A stretch of DNA of 64,000 bases from Nissolia schottii. Its lineage: Eukaryota > Streptophyta > Magnoliopsida > Fabales > Fabaceae. Every line of letters begins with the position of its first letter. Position 1 is the stretch's first letter. The notes beneath the pieces are model-generated. The model was not told the origin of the DNA. It saw only the letters and a list, made by a program, of their open reading frames with translations, and did no database searches. Positions 24,448 to 37,131 of the stretch are shown in pieces. The stretch covers positions 132,279 through 196,278 of the forward strand of contig QANU01045372.1 in assembly GCA_003254905.1 (NCBI GenBank), read 5' to 3'. The position numbers and the translations under genes were made by a program.

Positions 24448-25838
24448 ATGGAGGTATCCGGCACCGTTCTCCGTCAGGTCACGTGCCCTTCGTTTTCCCG
24501 GCGCGTGACTTCTGGCTTGTCGGTGAGGCCCAAAACGGTGACGTTTCGTTCTTCTTCTTCTGGTTTTAGCGACGACGGGCATCTGCAGTACTACGAGAAG
24601 AAGAAGAAGGTTGCGGCTGTTATGAGCACGAAGAAGAAGCTGAAGATGCTCAAGGGTTTGTCTAAAGGCTTGTCCTTTTACCCTGAATTAGGGTTTGCTA
24701 TGGATTCAGATAAGCAAGCTCTGTTCGATGATCTTCAAGGAAAATTCACCTCGGTAACGTGTTTAATTTTATATTGATAATTTATAATTTGTTTAATTCA
24801 GGAAAAAAAGAATACTTTTTTACTTTTGCTGAATTTTGGGGTCATGTGTATTTTGGTGTTTAGATTTGTTAGAGCAATTGAAGTTGGTAAATTAAATTGT
24901 GCATGAACATACTTTAGGTTAAGGTGCATGATGTCGTTCAATTAAAAAGAAAAAAACTTTTATAATTTTAAGAATTTAAAGTGTTTTTTTTATATGTTTT
25001 ATTAAAAAAATGTTCTACTGAAAACAACACTTTTATTGTAAGCCAATCCAAACTAGCCATATGTTGAATGATAAATTGATAATTGTTGTTTTGCTGTGTT
25101 CAGGATGCTGCTGAGATATTGATGAAACAGCTAGAGCAAGTGAGAGCAGAGGAGAAGGAGCTGAAGAGGAAAAGGAAGCAAGAGAAGAAGACCAAGAAAA
25201 GAGCCTCCAAGATGAACACTGCCCCTGATTGTGATGAATCTTCATCTTCATCATCCTCTGAATCAAGTGACAGTGAGTGCGATGAGGTGGTTGACATGAA
25301 CAACTTGAGGGTTGGTGTTGCTGTTGCCCCATCAACATCGGTGGATGAATTGCAGCCACAAACCTTGTTGCCTAAGACAGCTACAATGATAGAGAACCCT
25401 CCTCAGAATTCTAGTGCACATGATCATGCCATGGATTTGTGCTCTAGAAATGATACATGTGTTAGCAGCAGCATTGGTCTTAAGAATGAGAGTGCTGTGG
25501 TTGTTTCCACTGCACCCCAGAAGAGGATTGAGGTCTGCATGGGTAACAAGTGCAAGAAGTTAGGAAGTGTTGCATTGTTGCAAGAGTTTGAGAGGGTGAT
25601 GGGTGCTGAAGGTGGTGATGTTGTTGGGTGCAAGTGCATGGGGAAGTGCAAGAGTGCTCCTAATGTGAGAATTCAGAACTCTGTTGATATCCTGGCTGAG
25701 GGGCTTAATGATTCTGTTAAGGTTCCAGCAGCTAACCCTCTTTGCATTGGGGTTGGTTTGGAGGATGTGGAAACTATTGTGGCTAGATTCTTAGGGGATA
25801 ATCAGCAAGATGTGGGTATGGCCACTGCTGCAATTTGA
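24448..25838 (+). CDS. DGAT3: Soluble diacylglycerol O-acyltransferase 3 (DGAT3), thioredoxin-like [2Fe-2S] protein
   Basis: Two exons, 24448-24753 and 25104-25838, encode 346 residues. DGAT3 was described in peanut and Arabidopsis as a cytosolic or plastid-linked enzyme acylating diacylglycerol to triacylglycerol; it is unrelated to membrane DGAT1/2. The N-terminus is rich in Ser and Arg (possible transit peptide), with the conserved segment LSKGLSFYPELGF near 75-85. A highly charged helix (LEQVRAEEKELKRKRKQEKK) covers about 110-135, followed by a Ser-rich acidic stretch. The C-terminal thioredoxin-like ferredoxin fold begins near 243. It keeps four candidate cluster ligands, CMGNKC (247-252) and CMGKC (280-284), i.e. 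CX4C-X27-CX3C, as expected for a [2Fe-2S] DGAT3. The gene is convergent with the SMARCAL1-like gene. Family identity is strong; enzymatic activity is known only for relatives. Confidence 0.92.
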
Positions 25839-26904
25839 TTGATAGATGATAGGAGAATGGTAATTGTGCTATATTTAATTGTATATATGTAGCAAGTAGG
25901 GTGGGGGAAGTATCATTGTTAGTTTTTTTGTTTTCTTTTAAGTTTTTGATATTATTGTATGAATAGTTGAATTGTGTTGCCTGGTCAAAGGCCAAAGTGG
26001 CCAAAGTATTCCGTAAATGCTACAACAAATTTTCATGAGGTTCCATTTCCTCATTTTCTGGGACATTATTCATGTGGCTCACTCGTATACTAAATCGACT
26101 AGCCGATTAAAGTGCATTGTACAATTTGTCTGTCCTATTGGTATCTAACCTAATAGAACTTTTTAAACATCAAGTCTCGAGATTGGTTCGAATTGGGATC
26201 AACACCACATAAGATGCATTTTTTTCTCACCAAGTTCTAAATAATAGGTAGCAGATCTAATTCAAAGTATGTATGATTAGCAAAAATAATAAACAATCAA
26301 TTTAAATGTGGTCAATAAACTATGGTAAGTGGTTCGTTGAAATGATAGTGTCAGGTGCAAGAGATACAAATCATAAGACTTGCACTGTTCTTAAAAGGAA
26401 AATTATATGTGCTAGCTCCTCCCTAAACGAGCTAGCAAATTAAAAGCATACATGGACTGATTTAGCTGCTGGCAATCTTAAATTTTATATCGAGTAAAGC
26501 AATGTACATGTTTCAGTCAGTGATAATGTACCCTGTACAAGCCCCGCAAACATAAAGGGACAAAAGGTTAAGGGAGGAACAAGTACAGGCAGGAAACACA
26601 TATTACATAAAAACCGATCACCTCCTCCAGCACCAGTAGCATATTTTAGTGTGGTCGCCTGTTTCTTAGAACCTATTTTATATGACCTGTTGCCAATAGA
26701 CTTTAGCTACACACCCTGCCTTATAAGCCAGTCTCATGGCATAAGCCACTTGTTGCCATGCTGTTAAAATTCCAATTAGAGGGAAACTTCTGGACTGAGG
26801 TCAACATGCTCGCAGCATTTAAGATCCAAACCCAATTACCTGCCAGCAGCCAAGCATGTATGTGCAGAAATGTATTTTACTCGCCATTTTGCAGAGCTCG
26901 TGGA
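25839..26904. other. Convergent 3' UTR region between DGAT3 and SMARCAL1-like gene
   Basis: About 1.07 kb between two convergent stop codons, presumably two 3' UTRs. A segment near 26138-26250 with TGGTATCTAACC and GGTTCGAATTGG resembles Pol III A and B boxes of a decayed SINE, but no target duplication or tail was found. Nothing else is recognisable. Confidence 0.55.
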
Positions 26905-29900
26905 TCAGTACCGAGGACGTTTTGGGCTGGGCTGAACTTCCGACCCGTCGTCCACTTTATCACATCTTCTAACAAACTGGTCAAGTGTTCTCTGCTTTGA
27001 AGGGCTACGATCGACAATTTTGTGCTTTGCAGGGCTATTCCCTGGCTGATTAGTTGCGACCTCCAAGGTGTTCTCATGGCCATCTAACATCTGATTTTTC
27101 AATAACTAAAATTCAGTATACTTATATTGAAAACATCAATCCACACTATCAAAGGATAAATGAGATAAAAATCAGAACTGGACTTCCAAGTCATTTTGAA
27201 CTACATTTGAGAGCTCCCAAAAAGAGAAAGACGTACCTGCCCCAAATTTTCAAGTTTGCTTTGCACTACATCCCTGAGAAGAATTTTTTTTTTTAATAAG
27301 ATTATGAATGCATGCATTATAGACATCAAAAGCATCAAAGGACTGCAGAAAAAAAATACCTACCATATGATGTCATCAACTGTGTCATTTGCTAGCAAGT
27401 AGTATATATTTACTGAAGACACCTAAAAACCAAGAACTAACGAGTCAAAGAACCATCAGAACACATAGTCTTGTGATACTAAAATGTAAAACACAATCAT
27501 TCAGAGATGGCAGTTCTTTTCATTAGAGATAAGCTATTTTATTGATGTTACCGGACTAATTGGTACCCTTGTACTGCTATAGCTGGTTTTTCAACAGGGG
27601 TTCGCTCTTTTTCTCTTATCTTTCTACTTAACTACTCTTGGGTTTGAGAATACCTGGCCAATTCTATGAGCACGGTCTTCAGCCTGAATTAAGTCACCAG
27701 GAGTCCAGGATAGTTCTGCAAAGATGACTGTGCTTGCAGCAGTTAAAGTTAATCCAACTCCTCCAGCTTTAATAGATAGCTGCAGGATAACAGGCAGCAT
27801 TGCGGACAGGAAATCATTATCTCACAACTGAACCATATTTAGCACCAGAACTACCTGTCGAAACTAGCAAGGATCCCAACCAGTACAACAGAAAAATATT
27901 ACAAGGAAATACACTAAGGAAAATACCATACCACTGCTGCCTTGATCGCATCCTTTTCCTGAAACTCTGTAACCAATTGTTGTCTTGACGCAGCAGGTGT
28001 AGTTCCATCAATCCGGATGCAGGCCACTTTTTTCTTCTGGAATTTTTAAACAGTTCTTATTAGTGTTTATAGTTCCATGATAAAATGAGTAAAATTGAAG
28101 TGGCCTTACAAGAAGAAAATCATGTATTGAATCTATCATTGGCTGATGGTGCGCAAATATAAGAAACTTGCAACCTGCCTGCAATGAGCACAACATGTTT
28201 AGGATTGGCGCATGTGATGACGGTCAATAGCTCAAATGAATTAGGAATACACAATGAATATGTCACCCTTTCTAATTACAAATACACAATGATTTGGGGC
28301 AACTGGGGTATAGCATGACATAAACGAATCATGAAAGTACTTTGGTCAAATTTAATCTAGTTTTCAGTTGACGTGTAGTTTGGTCACCAATTCAACCAGT
28401 CAACCATGACACCAATAGTTATTAAGACAACCATATGAAAGTACCATAAATTCATTTTCACTACACTGTTCAGTCAATTCATTGAACTTACAGTCAGCAT
28501 CAAGGGGCACCATTTGCAATAAAAGCAATACAAAAATACCAATTTAACCAACATTGAACACATTGAATAGTATCTGGTGACATATTAACATGCCTACCCA
28601 ATAAAATGAGACGAGTGAGAAAGCTGAGTTGGAGGAAAGCAATACCTCAATGACAGTTCCAAGATAATCAAGAACAGATGGAATCTTCGCTTCTGCAGAA
28701 TCAGTATATATCTGGAATTGAAGGAACCATGATTCAGTTTTTAACCACATAACAATCTTAATAATTTAAACTGCCCATATACAGCGGAGCATGAGCAGAT
28801 GTTGCAGTAAACTACAAACCTATTTCTACGAAATAGGAGCAATTCCCCAAACAAATTGTGCAACCCAAAATTATATGCAGAGCTTCTTGCAAGCATACCT
28901 TGTTAATAAGATTCTTTTGAGTAAACTTAAGTGATTCAGCCTCCTCTTTTGATTTAGATGCTTTAATTTTGGCTTTTACCATCTCCAACTGCAAAACAAA
29001 AATCAATAATGGTCAGCTTTTACCACCTCAAATTGCATATGGAACACACATACTATCATTTCCAAGTCAAGACCTATTTTCGGTTAGAAAATTTACCATG
29101 ATATTTCTAGATGAAAATTGTTGAGCAAACTTTGACCCCCGATTTCAAAAATCAAAAAGAATGTATTTTTACTTTTGTCTTCCTCTGAGGGAAGACTATG
29201 ATTAATTTATTAGCGAAAGAAAGCTAAATAAAATACTCATAATCTGCACAACCATCAAACAGTTCAAAAAAAGGAAGTGCACTTGTTAATTTGAAATTCA
29301 ACAATCCCATAAAATGTAACTCAAAATAATTTTATATGCCATAAAATAAGTTGAGTAACATAACAAAACTGAATGATGCTGTCCTTGTCTCAAGATGTAC
29401 CGCAAATATGTCGAATTACCTCACGAAATAAAGCATTAATTTGCTTCATGTCCTTATCAGCCAAATCCAGGAAGACCTGAGAATCAATGACAAAACAAAT
29501 GCAACATTTAATTCTAAGTGTACAAATATTGCAGCAAACGCTGGCAAAAGAGAGCACAACATATGGCAAAGAGCAAACAGCTATAATGTACACACTTGTT
29601 GCCTACGCTTTACAGGAAGTTCAGAAAGAACATCCTTTTTAAGTCTGCGTATCATCACTGTCGCCTTCATCAAATTGTGCAATTCTTCATGGTTACTTGC
29701 ACCTTGATAAACTCCAAAACCTCCCTGGAAGACAAATGTAAAGTTGACGGGTTGGAATACTCATCCATCAGTAGAAAAAGGAAAACTGGCTGATTAAACG
29801 AATCTAATATGTAATGAAGAGATGACTTACACCCTTGCAATACCGGTTACCATATTCATGAACATTCTTGTATACAGCAGGATACAAAGCTTCCAGCTAT

Positions 29901-32900
29901 TGAGCACAATTTCAAACAGAATCTCAAAATGTCTCCTACAATGTCAAACATATACAAGGTAGTACAGAAGTTACCTGCTTGAATAGTTCAATTGGCCGGG
30001 ATAAAGCAGGAGTTCCACTAAGCAATATTGCATATTGAGCTTTCTGACATTGTTAGACATTTTCAGTTTTCAATTTGAAAGAAAGCTTGAGAGAATAGAT
30101 AAAGGAAGATTATTAGCAGGTAGCAGAGACTAATGCAACTCAACAAATGATGAAGTCAAAACATAATCGATAATCCCATCAAAATCAAAATGTTTTACAT
30201 ATGACAAGAGACTCTAATTTTGGGAGGAGGGGAACACAGTCCAGAGTACTACACCCCTTGCACATGATTCTGCATGTGACAGAAGCTTTTTTCCGTCTTC
30301 TTTTTGTTTGTGTTTAAATATACTTTTAATTCTCTAAAATGATTTACATGACACCAGACTCTCATTTGGGGAGGAAGGGAAGAAGGGTTCAGAGTACTAG
30401 ACACTTAGTGAATGCTTCAGCACATGCCAAAAGCTTTTCTTCTGTCTTCATTTTTTTTGGGTTTAAATGCCCTTTTAATTCTCTCTTCATCATTTATTTT
30501 TTCCATATATGTTTTCAATGCTTATTAGACATGAATTTACTTTCAAAGTACGTGTACAAGAAGCAAGCATGTGATTGTGGATTTCAAGAGTGATTACCTT
30601 TATAACTGGAAGAGAAGCAGTAGTCCTCTTTGCCTGAGCATTTTTCAGAAAGTGTGATTCATCTGCAATCACAACCTGAATAAAGGTAGTGCATGGTTAA
30701 GAGTGTGACTCATCAGCAAAAACTGGAACTATATTTACCATGCACTCTGGTATTCTGGTAATATAAACCCATTCATAGCTTAGGGAATCTCCCTTAGCTA
30801 ATTGCTCAATCAATTTTTATCTTTTCAAAATTATGCTGGAAGTGAAAAGCACATAATGTAAACAGGAAAAAGAAACGAAAAAAGAAAAAAAGAGAGGATC
30901 TCTATCTTAATTTGTTACTTTTAGATCATAATAAATGCTGTGGCTAGATACTCATACAACCTGAAATTAATGATATCATATTTTTTTAAAATAAGGAATG
31001 TAATCATTATTGGCAAAGTTTGGTTTGGGTGGATAATGGAAGCAATTTAATTTGATGATCAATGACTGATAGACTTCATTGATAAACCAGACCAAAAGAA
31101 GGGAGATACCAAATCTTGCATCTCCCCCAAAGCGTCCACCAATCTTCATTGTTCACAACATTTTCAAAGCTCATTTTTTAATGAACAAACCTTTGAACAG
31201 CCTAGCATGATGTAATGTTGATTACTGAGTTTTATAATTTACAAACATGAAGTATTTTATCAAATTTCATGTGCTTCAATTCAAATCGCAATATATAGAT
31301 TAAATCCTCTGTTCATCATACTGTATCTCTGAGGAACAATAAAAATGCAAAAGCAAACACTGACATATGGTTAAAATTAGGACTTACAAACTGCAATTGA
31401 TGTCAGAAAGTTCGATAACAGGCTGGCTCTAACCTTAAAGTCTGATGCCATAAGCATATTCTGTAGCTTTGGCACTACATCATATGAGATAATATTGAAG
31501 AGTCCATCCAGATGAATGCTGCTTTTGGCACTTGAGGATACTATGTTGAAACCGCCTCTGTTTGATCCACCACTTTGAGATAAAACAATCTACTCAAGAT
31601 AAATGGTTAGTAGAATATTGTTTCATAAAATGATATATTGTATAAGAAAGTAAAATCTAAGCAATAGAAAAATCTTCTAACCATTTTAATACAAGCCAAA
31701 AGGCAAAGAATATTAAAGAAAATTTGATAAAGAGATCATGGATAACGTACAAGTATATCTGATGAAGGGATATTCAGCCATTGTTGAATCATCTAAATTG
31801 ATGAAGAAGAAAAAAGTAAGCACCTATTTTCTCATATATGTCTTCTATTACATGATGAAAAATGTAAAATATAACCCTTACAGCTGCCCATTGCAAGCGT
31901 AATGAAGACGGTGCAAGTATGAGAACAGGCCACGATTCCTGAATGCACGAAGCTACAGCAATGGCCTGCAAATGGCAGGAAAAATTATACGTGTAACACT
32001 TAAGTAGTATAGTACTCCCATAAAGTAAACATTCCTCATGTTCCTCAGCTAAGGAAAAGTGGAAAGAAAAAATGTACAAAAGAGAGTACGAAATGTCATT
32101 GCTGCTGTGTGTAGGTGAATTTTTCCTCCCTCATGCTGCTGCGATGTTATTATCACGCAATATTGTTGATTAAGTCGCAAATACTACTGTAGCATCAGGC
32201 ATGATTTTTATCATAAGCTAATTTACATACAAGAGAAGGATACTCATTTTGTAATTGCAGAGGGCAGAGGAAATAATATGTTCAACAAAATTTTGCATGC
32301 TAATGATAGTTAAGCGGAAACCCCGAGAAGACTTCACTTCTATAGCTATAACCAATAGTATGTTTATCAAGAAAGAAAACAGTTCTACACATGGTGCACA
32401 ATAAAGGTATGAAAATGATTTAGTCAGTGAATTGCCTGCAAGGTTTTCCCTAGTCCCATTTCATCTGCTAACAGAGCACGTCCTCCATGCTGCAAAATAA
32501 ACCTGAAAACAAATAAATAATAAATAATACCTTACATTTAGAGGGAGGAAAAAAAGAGATGAAACATAACACATAATAAATAATCCATATTGTGAACATA
32601 TTCTAGTGGGAAAAAATGGGCAGGCAACTACATACCTAACACCTTCCCGCTGAAATGGCAAAAGCTTTGATTCAATATAACTAGGGATCTTGTCATATCG
32701 ATCTTTGGGTAAACACAGCCAAAAATAGCAACTTCAGAACGTTTTAGGAAAATAAAAAAATAAAAAGAAACAAATATATACTTAAAGCCTTAGAATATTA
32801 AGAAAAGAGAGAACAGTATATGATAGTAAAAACATTCAATGTATACCTCGAAGATCTGGAACAGCAGATGCAGCAGTAATGGCCCGATGCACTAAGGGAT

Positions 32901-34880
32901 CTAAGTTCTCCACCTGTAAAATAATTTAAACAAATGTAAGAAGAAAACTAAAACATGTAGAGGTCAAAGAACAAAATAAGCTCAGATAAAAACCTCAATC
33001 ATAAGAACAAACATTTGCATACATTATTACTCTAGGATACCATAATTCTCATTACTCAATGAATAAAGCATTTATCGAATTAGTGATCCCAGCTTCACAC
33101 TCCTAGTACTATCATCCACATGCGATGCTTTACTTTTTTGATAATCTATCTTTCAAGTGGATGTATAGTAAATATATGGGTGCACACACAGTTAAAACAG
33201 GTTTTACAATAAAAAGAAACTAGATAGAGGCAAAAGATGAAAGGGAAAAACAGATTAAAAAAAAACATATATGAAATTAAAACTAGAAACAAGGCAACTC
33301 AAAATTATAGTAGAATTCAGAGCAACCAAATAAATTAGGGAGACAATGATTTCCTTTTATTTCTCTCTATTGGCGAGCTTTGAATCTTTTGAAATGGAAA
33401 ATAATAACATCAACTTCCCTAATATAAAGAAAACAGAAAATAGAAGAAGTTATTACCTGAACATTATAACCAGATATTTCTTGTAGAACCTTTTCTGCTT
33501 CTGATAAAGAAGATAGCGGGAACAACCATAGCCTGCAGACTCAAAGTTCTCACAAGGTCAAGCCCTCAAAACAGCCAATACAGAGAATTAATGCGCACAC
33601 ACACACACTGGGAAAGAAGGGGACAAACATACCTTTCTTTTGCATTCCAAGAAGCTCTAGGAATTCTTCGGACAGCAGCAACAACTACCTGGCACAAAAC
33701 AAATTCTAAAGCATGAGCCTGAAAGCTCCATGTAGACACTTACACATGGTCAAAGATAAACCCTAATAACAGAAGACTCAACATTGAGTGAAATTCAATA
33801 CTCTGCAAGTAAATAACAAATAAAACCTGGTCATATTGAAACTTCGCTGCAACATTCCCGCTGGAGTGAAGAAAAAATTTGACCGAAAGCCTCGGCAGTT
33901 CTTTTGAAGATTCATCTGCTAACACAAAAAAAGCCAGGTATGGAAAGCAAAAGCCAATATATCAACAATTGATACTTTAAAAACCAAAAGCAAATTACAG
34001 TAAGGGTGTGTTTGTGAGTTGGGTTTAGGTGGGAAAGGAAAAAGTTTTAGGGAGCTTAGTCATGATTTTTACAGGTAAAAACAGTATCTACAGTTATGGC
34101 TATTCTTTTTATGCTTATAGAAGACCATAGAGAATAATAATATTACCCCAAAAACAATGACGGTGAAGCAAATTTTAAGAGGAAGATAGACTGATAGAAA
34201 GAAAGAGACTAAGCCAATGGTGGAGAAAGGAAGCACACCGTTGTTTGTCCCTGGTTTCACCGAGGTGGGTAATACTCTAGCTCCTTGAGACAAAGCATCA
34301 ACCTGAATTGCAATACAAACAGTAAAGACACAAAGCTGTCCACACAATATAGCAGAATACTAGTGACCATTGTAGAAAAGATCCTTTGATTCTTCTATAT
34401 TTCGTGTTTTCACTTTAAATGGAACATAAGTATGAAACCTTGACTGAGCTAACAAAAACAGATCATGCTAATTGCAAATGACCCACACCAACTAACTTCA
34501 GAAATGCATTAAGATCAAAAGACTAAAATGCATTAAGATCAAAAGACTAACTCAACCCAATAACAGCTTAAAGGAAAGAAAAAACAGGCCACAATGAGAG
34601 AAACCCATGAGCCATACAAAATGGGAAACAACAATAAATGAGAAAAAGATGATAACTTTACTCTTTGCGGGCGCGAATTGGAAACGGGGTTTGATGGGTG
34701 CTGTTCCGAGCGGTTGGTAGAAGGTTTTGCAGCATGGTGTTGATTCACATTGAATTGGGGAACAGAAGGAGAAGAAGAGGAGAAGGAAGAAGAGTGGCGC
34801 AGTTGAGCAATCTTCTGAAAAGCGTCACGTTCCAGAGAATCGAGTTCCTCAGCGGTAAAGTCCCAATCGTCAAGCTCCAT
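26905..34880 (-). CDS. SMARCAL1/HARP-type SNF2 annealing helicase (CHR18-like)
   Basis: Twenty-four exons on the minus strand join in frame to 707 residues. 5' to 3': 34880-34662, 34302-34239, 33915-33827, 33688-33633, 33532-33457, 32913-32847, 32702-32636, 32502-32436, 31965-31882, 31792-31751, 31589-31434, 30675-30598, 30043-29975, 29896-29831, 29724-29596, 29476-29420, 28988-28899, 28711-28646, 28178-28110, 28036-27932, 27779-27654, 27422-27364, 27273-27237, 27090-26905. One HARP domain (about 100-175, [17 protein letters not shown]) precedes the SNF2 ATPase: motif I DEMGLGKT at 226-233, DESH at 334-337, SGTP at 364, and the helicase C lobe with [16 protein letters not shown] and RAHRIGQ ending near 614. 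SMARCAL1 proteins rewind RPA-coated DNA and remodel stalled forks in the nucleus. The acidic N-terminus ([19 protein letters not shown]) may be the RPA-binding part. The C-terminus has a PIP-like box (QRTLDQFV, 679-686) and the basic end PKRPRY. One intron has a GC donor. Human SMARCAL1 has two HARP repeats, this one has one. Confidence 0.94.
31966..32435 (-). other. GC-AG intron in the SMARCAL1-like gene
   Basis: On the minus strand the exon ends TTGCAG and the intron starts GCAATT at 32435. The frame (LGKTLQ then AIAVASC) requires this junction, and no GT donor nearby keeps the conserved residues. The acceptor is TTTGCAG before 31965. GC-AG introns are a small minority of plant U2-type introns. 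Confidence 0.8.
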
Positions 34881-35440
34881 AATTGCTCTCACAAAGCCGA
34901 ACAAAGGATTTGCTTTTGCATCGCGCTGCGTTGCGTTGCGTTCTTTCTTTGTTTACTGTTACTCCAAAAACTCAAATTCCCAGTTTTTTCTCTGGTTCAT
35001 GTCGCCTCTCTTTGCCCTTTGTTTTTCAAATTTCATAACTTCACTTTTTCATAATCCAAATTCCCAAATGTCTTCTTTTTTTATGTGAAATTCCAAAATG
35101 TTTTTTTTTTTTACAAGATCTTTTCGGTGACGTGTTAGATACACGCTTATAATAAATTCATATTAACCCAATATCTAAACTTAATTGAAAGAGTGTAAAA
35201 ATAATACTTAATCTGTTTCTATTTTAATTATTTATTTTTTTATAGAGATTTAAAATATGTGTTTATTTATAATATTTAAATATAATTATTTTTTATTTAT
35301 ATTTTTAGTTATAATGAATCATTTATTAATATAATAGATATGAGAGAGTAATAATTATATTAAAATTAAAATCTTATTTTTATAGAAAAATAATTTTATT
35401 AATTTATACTATTTTATATATTCATTAAGATATATATTTT

Positions 35441-35466
35441 TTAATATATATATATATATATATATA
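35441..35466. repeat. (AT)n microsatellite
   Basis: AT dinucleotide run in AT-rich intergenic DNA. Confidence 0.85.
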
Positions 35467-36224
35467 TTATTTATTTTTAAAACTGAACGAGTGATAACAA
35501 AATATAAATGTCTGCATTATCCAGTAGAGTGAGAGAGAAAAAAAACCGCTTTGTTAAAAAATTATGATGATAGCAATAAATGTGAGTTGTTTTTTGTCGA
35601 CAATAAATATGAGTTATCCCGTAAAAAAAACAAATAAATGTGAGTTGAAGTCTCATTGCTTAGCTCAAGTCATTTCCTAACCAATTTAGGCCAAATTCAA
35701 CTTAATAATATATTTTGTTTAGAAAAGTTGTTGAACAAGTCCTAATGACGAGGACACTAGTTTGATTATATCAAAATGTATTTATTAAGAGAAAGAGTAG
35801 CATTAATTTTTCATCAACAGAATTACAATAATTTTTCACAATTTTGTGAATAAAAAAGACATATTATAGATATCAATTTTATTTTTCCTTACTGTTTTTA
35901 CTATATTATGCACTTTGCTTCGTGGTATAAGAATCGTGATAAGTAACTACAAAAATTCTTAGCTAAAACATTGTTATAAACAACATTATTGGAATATATC
36001 ACTTATGACAGACAAAAGAAAGGCTTTTTTAGGAAAATTCTTTATTTCTCGTGATTTTATTCTGCTTTCTATCATCTTTATCATTTCATTTTAGATAATT
36101 ATTTGGGTGCTTTTAAGAGATTCATTCATAATTTGCTACAATAAATATGAATCTTTAAGGAGACAAAATAGTTCACATTTACTGATAGCAAATGGTGAAT
36201 GGAATAATGTAAGAGATTTTTTTT

Positions 36225-36790
36225 ACTTTAAGACTTCATTTGTTACGTCGTATAAGATCTGATAATATTAATTAATATTATAAGACTTTGTTTGTTACGT
36301 CATATAAGATTCAATAGTATTAATTAATATTACAAAATTAGTTTTTATCATATGTTTGTTGTAACATACAATAATATAATCTTATACGATCTTATCCATT
36401 TTTATCTTATGATTGTCGTATTAACTTATCATGTTGCCTAATTAGACATGGTAATATTATTTTTGTTCGCTTAATCTTAAAATATTCTTACTTAACCCCT
36501 CTTTCCTTTTTCTTTATCGTATAATTATCAATTATCATCACTGCATTATCTTTTCCTCTTTCTTTTTCTCTCTCACGGCTTTTCTCGTTGTTTCTATTTT
36601 TTGTTGGTTTCAGTATTAATTATAAATTGTTACTATAAAGGTTGAATAGGATAAAATCATATAATTATATGTGGCGCCCCAAACATATGATCGTATATAA
36701 ATTTATATAATGTATTTCTTATATTATATTATCAGATCTTATACTATCATGTCTAATATTATCAAATTTTATCCTGTACATTGTACCAAT
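36225..36790. mobile_element. MITE-like element with inverted terminal regions and an internal 53-bp duplication
   Basis: GTATAAGATCTGATAATAT at 36250-36268 is perfectly repeated in inverted orientation at 36726-36744 (19 bp). The outer flanks also match loosely (TTTGTTACGTCGTATAAG against the reverse complement of ATCCTGTACATTGTACCAAT). Two tandem copies of a ~53-bp unit (GACTT(C/T)(A/G)TTTGTTACGTC) occupy 36231-36340. There is no coding frame. The superfamily is not determined and the borders are approximate. Confidence 0.5.
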
Positions 36791-37021
36791 CGACGCCTAC
36801 ACAACATGATCATAAAGTATTAAGCGGGTTGTGCTTTACCTAATGACTAAGCAACATTTCAATAGATAGCTGTATAACTTATAATTTTATAAAATATCAA
36901 GCTATCATTTAGTAGAACAAGTAGAAAACATTTTATCAATTTATGGGTATGCAATAATTTTTTTTTGCCTTTGGATGCAAAAAAAAAAAAAAAAAANTGG
37001 TGCTAAAAAACTATGATAGTT

Positions 37022-37131
37022 AAATCATTATGATTGATCTAGTAGCGAGGGACTGGGAGATTTAGAGGGTATGCATAAAGTCTTATGTTTAAATTCTATT
37101 GAATATAATTTCTAAAATACAAATAAAAAAT
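37022..37131 (+). mobile_element. Degenerate SINE with 10-bp target duplication
   Basis: TATGATAGTT occurs at 37012-37021 and 37132-37141, flanking a ~110-bp insert ending in an A-rich tail (AAATACAAATAAAAAA). Inside, GATCTAGTAGCGAGGGACTGGG looks like a tRNA-derived A-box region and TATGTTTAAATTCT like a worn B box, in the order expected for a plus-strand SINE. Confidence 0.6.

Noticed and set aside
26138..26250. Segment with TGGTATCTAACC and GGTTCGAATTGG resembling Pol III boxes
   Set aside because: No target duplication or A-rich tail could be seen, so SINE status is unsupported.
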